From positions 27,377,270 through 27,441,269 of the forward strand of contig NC_079366.1 of the NCBI RefSeq assembly GCF_021018895.1: DNA of 64,000 bases, in the 5' to 3' direction. Both the position numbers and the translations under genes were made by a program. How positions within the stretch are numbered: position 1 is the stretch's first letter; each line of letters begins with the position of its first letter. The notes beneath the pieces are model-generated. The model was not told the DNA's origin and ran no database searches. It saw nothing but the letters and a program-made list of their open reading frames with translations. This stretch comes from Seriola aureovittata (Eukaryota > Chordata > Actinopteri > Carangiformes > Carangidae). Shown piece after piece: positions 62,471 to 64,000 of the stretch.

Positions 62471-64000
62471 GTTCCCTACGGGGGGTTCAATTTTTATTCG
62501 TCATCAGGATTGATGCATCCAAGTTCAGAATCATTCAGTTTTGGCACCTTGAAAGACATTACGCTTTTTTTAAATTCTCATTTACAACAACACAACGCAA
62601 AACCAAAGAACAAGAAAAATGAGACAAAGAAAGAGACTAAGGCTGTGTGAGAGTTCAAAGGAACCGAGAAAATAAAATTAAAAGGCAAGAAGATTTTCTT
62701 CTGTTAAAAAAAAAAAAGCCTTGATACGTTCTCCAAAGTTTGTTCTTTTTGTTTCAAGCGTAATGAAGCCCCACCCCAAATTACCCACTCAAAAAAAACA
62801 AACAAAACAGAAAAATTGAAATAGACACAGTACTGTAATATTAATTTCTACTTTGTCACTCCCACTGCCCTTACATGGTATCATTGTTCAGTTGTTCAAA
62901 ACATAGGTTCCTTAAAAGCAGATCGGATGATTTTGATTAGCATGCATGTAAATTCTTAATTTTTTGGAGTCACTTAGCTTCACCTCGCTGGTAGCCATTG
63001 TTCACTCACGCACACTACTTTGTGTCTTTGGCAGTAGTGACGTTTCATAGTCCACAGTCTTCTTCAAGTTTGCAGAGAGATCCTCCATTACCCAGAGTTC
63101 TCTCTTCACTCCGCCCCGTCATGGAGCAAAAAAAGTGAGGTCAAGTTTTCACCTCTAGTTGACCCTAAACAAAGATGGCTGCCAGGGTTTCGGCGGAAGG
63201 CCAAAAGATTTTTTTTGTCGTTGTAAAAGAATGTGATAATGTGTCTAATACTAACCAGTATCAGTTTATCAAGTAGGCTGATGCCTTTTCCTGTCAAAGG
63301 AGCCAGTCACAATGAATCCTCCGTCTTGGTTTAGTTTCCATGACGACTTGATTTAGTTTCACTTGTAAGTAACTTTGTTTTCTTTTTTTTCTTGTTGATA
63401 TTTTTGCACCAGGGAAGTCTAGTCATGATTTATTAACATATATATTCATATATTTATATATAATCAATACATATATTAACTTATGTGTTTTTTTTTCTTT
63501 TTTTTCCTTTTTTTTTGCGGCCTGAATTGCTCCCTGCTAAAATCCCACACCGCAATGGTTCACAGTATTAATGCGAATAAAGAATGAAATCAAGAAGATA
63601 CAGCAACTAAAGAAAGGAGTGGGTTGTAAGGGAGGTAAGGGTGTGTGTGCTGGGGGGGCTTGTGGGTTGGTAGTGCGAGGGCGGGATCATAGGCGGGGCC
63701 GAGGGGCAAACTATGCCCCTTTTTCATCAGACTGAGGAAGAGTAAAAAATATAAAGTTCACCTCTAAATGGGCAGTCTGGCCAAGCCCACCACTCCATGG
63801 TTCCACAGCCCCGAGACAGATCACCACCGGCCACCCCCCCTCCCGACTCCTCTTTCCCCATCCTCCCTCTCAAATCTTTATAAACATGTTCAAAACTCGT
63901 TAAACAATGGTAGATGGGAAAATCATGCATGTTTCTTTTTTTATGCATTTTTTTCTGTTTCCTTTTTTTTAAACTCTGATCATCTGAGGTGCTGTGGAGC
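62471..64000 (-). other. Possible 3' UTR of a minus-strand gene beyond the window
   Basis: ORF-poor, AT-rich and T-run-rich, with minus-strand AATAAA at 62493-62498 and no interspersed repeats, resembling a long 3' UTR. In human, CACNG2 is next to IFT27, but it would be expected on the other strand, and no exon of it is visible. The identity is unknown. Confidence 0.25.

Overview
The window is nuclear DNA of a ray-finned (teleost) fish, probably a percomorph. The evidence is split vertebrate genes with GT-AG introns, very dense (CA)n, (GA)n and pentanucleotide microsatellites, and several interspersed repeats I recognise from teleost genomes. There is no prokaryotic, CRISPR or phage content. 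Three genes can be assembled exon by exon with phases that close exactly.

Region by region. TAB1 is on the minus strand (19760 to 2607): 11 coding exons encoding 506 residues, the PP2C-like pseudophosphatase adaptor that activates the TAK1 kinase. About 1.6-2.6 kb on either side of it is non-coding. SYNGR1 is also on the minus strand (46739 to 23461): four coding exons giving a 237-residue synaptogyrin-1a, plus an alternative terminal exon (26139-26240) giving a 195-residue 1b-type form. Its first intron is 15.8 kb and full of microsatellites and repeat copies. IFT27 is on the plus strand (48046 to 55771): seven coding exons encoding a 188-residue Rab-like small GTPase of the intraflagellar transport B complex. 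SYNGR1 and IFT27 are head to head, with 1.3 kb between start codons. That interval is CpG-rich on the SYNGR1 side and has CCAAT boxes and an RFX-type X-box on the IFT27 side. From about 56.0 kb to the end I found no recognisable coding exon. There is a MITE-like repeat at 58.5 kb, another dispersed repeat at 60.2 kb, and a UTR-like tail that may belong to a minus-strand gene beyond the window.

The genes do not form a pathway: TAB1 acts in inflammatory and stress kinase signalling, SYNGR1 in synaptic vesicles and IFT27 in cilia. TAB1 and SYNGR1 are also neighbours in the same order in human 22q13.1, whereas human IFT27 lies several Mb away in 22q12.3, so this fish arrangement places a ciliary gene against SYNGR1.

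I see no wholly new biological system. The most interesting signals are cis-regulatory and structural. A TAB1 splice acceptor lies behind about 205 nt of pure pyrimidine with no possible near branch-point A. The IFT27 exon 2 acceptor is built from a UG repeat. A tandem pair of X-boxes lies in SYNGR1 intron 1. The SYNGR1b terminal exon is conserved in type. A SINE is nested in a foldback element with a clean 8-bp target duplication.
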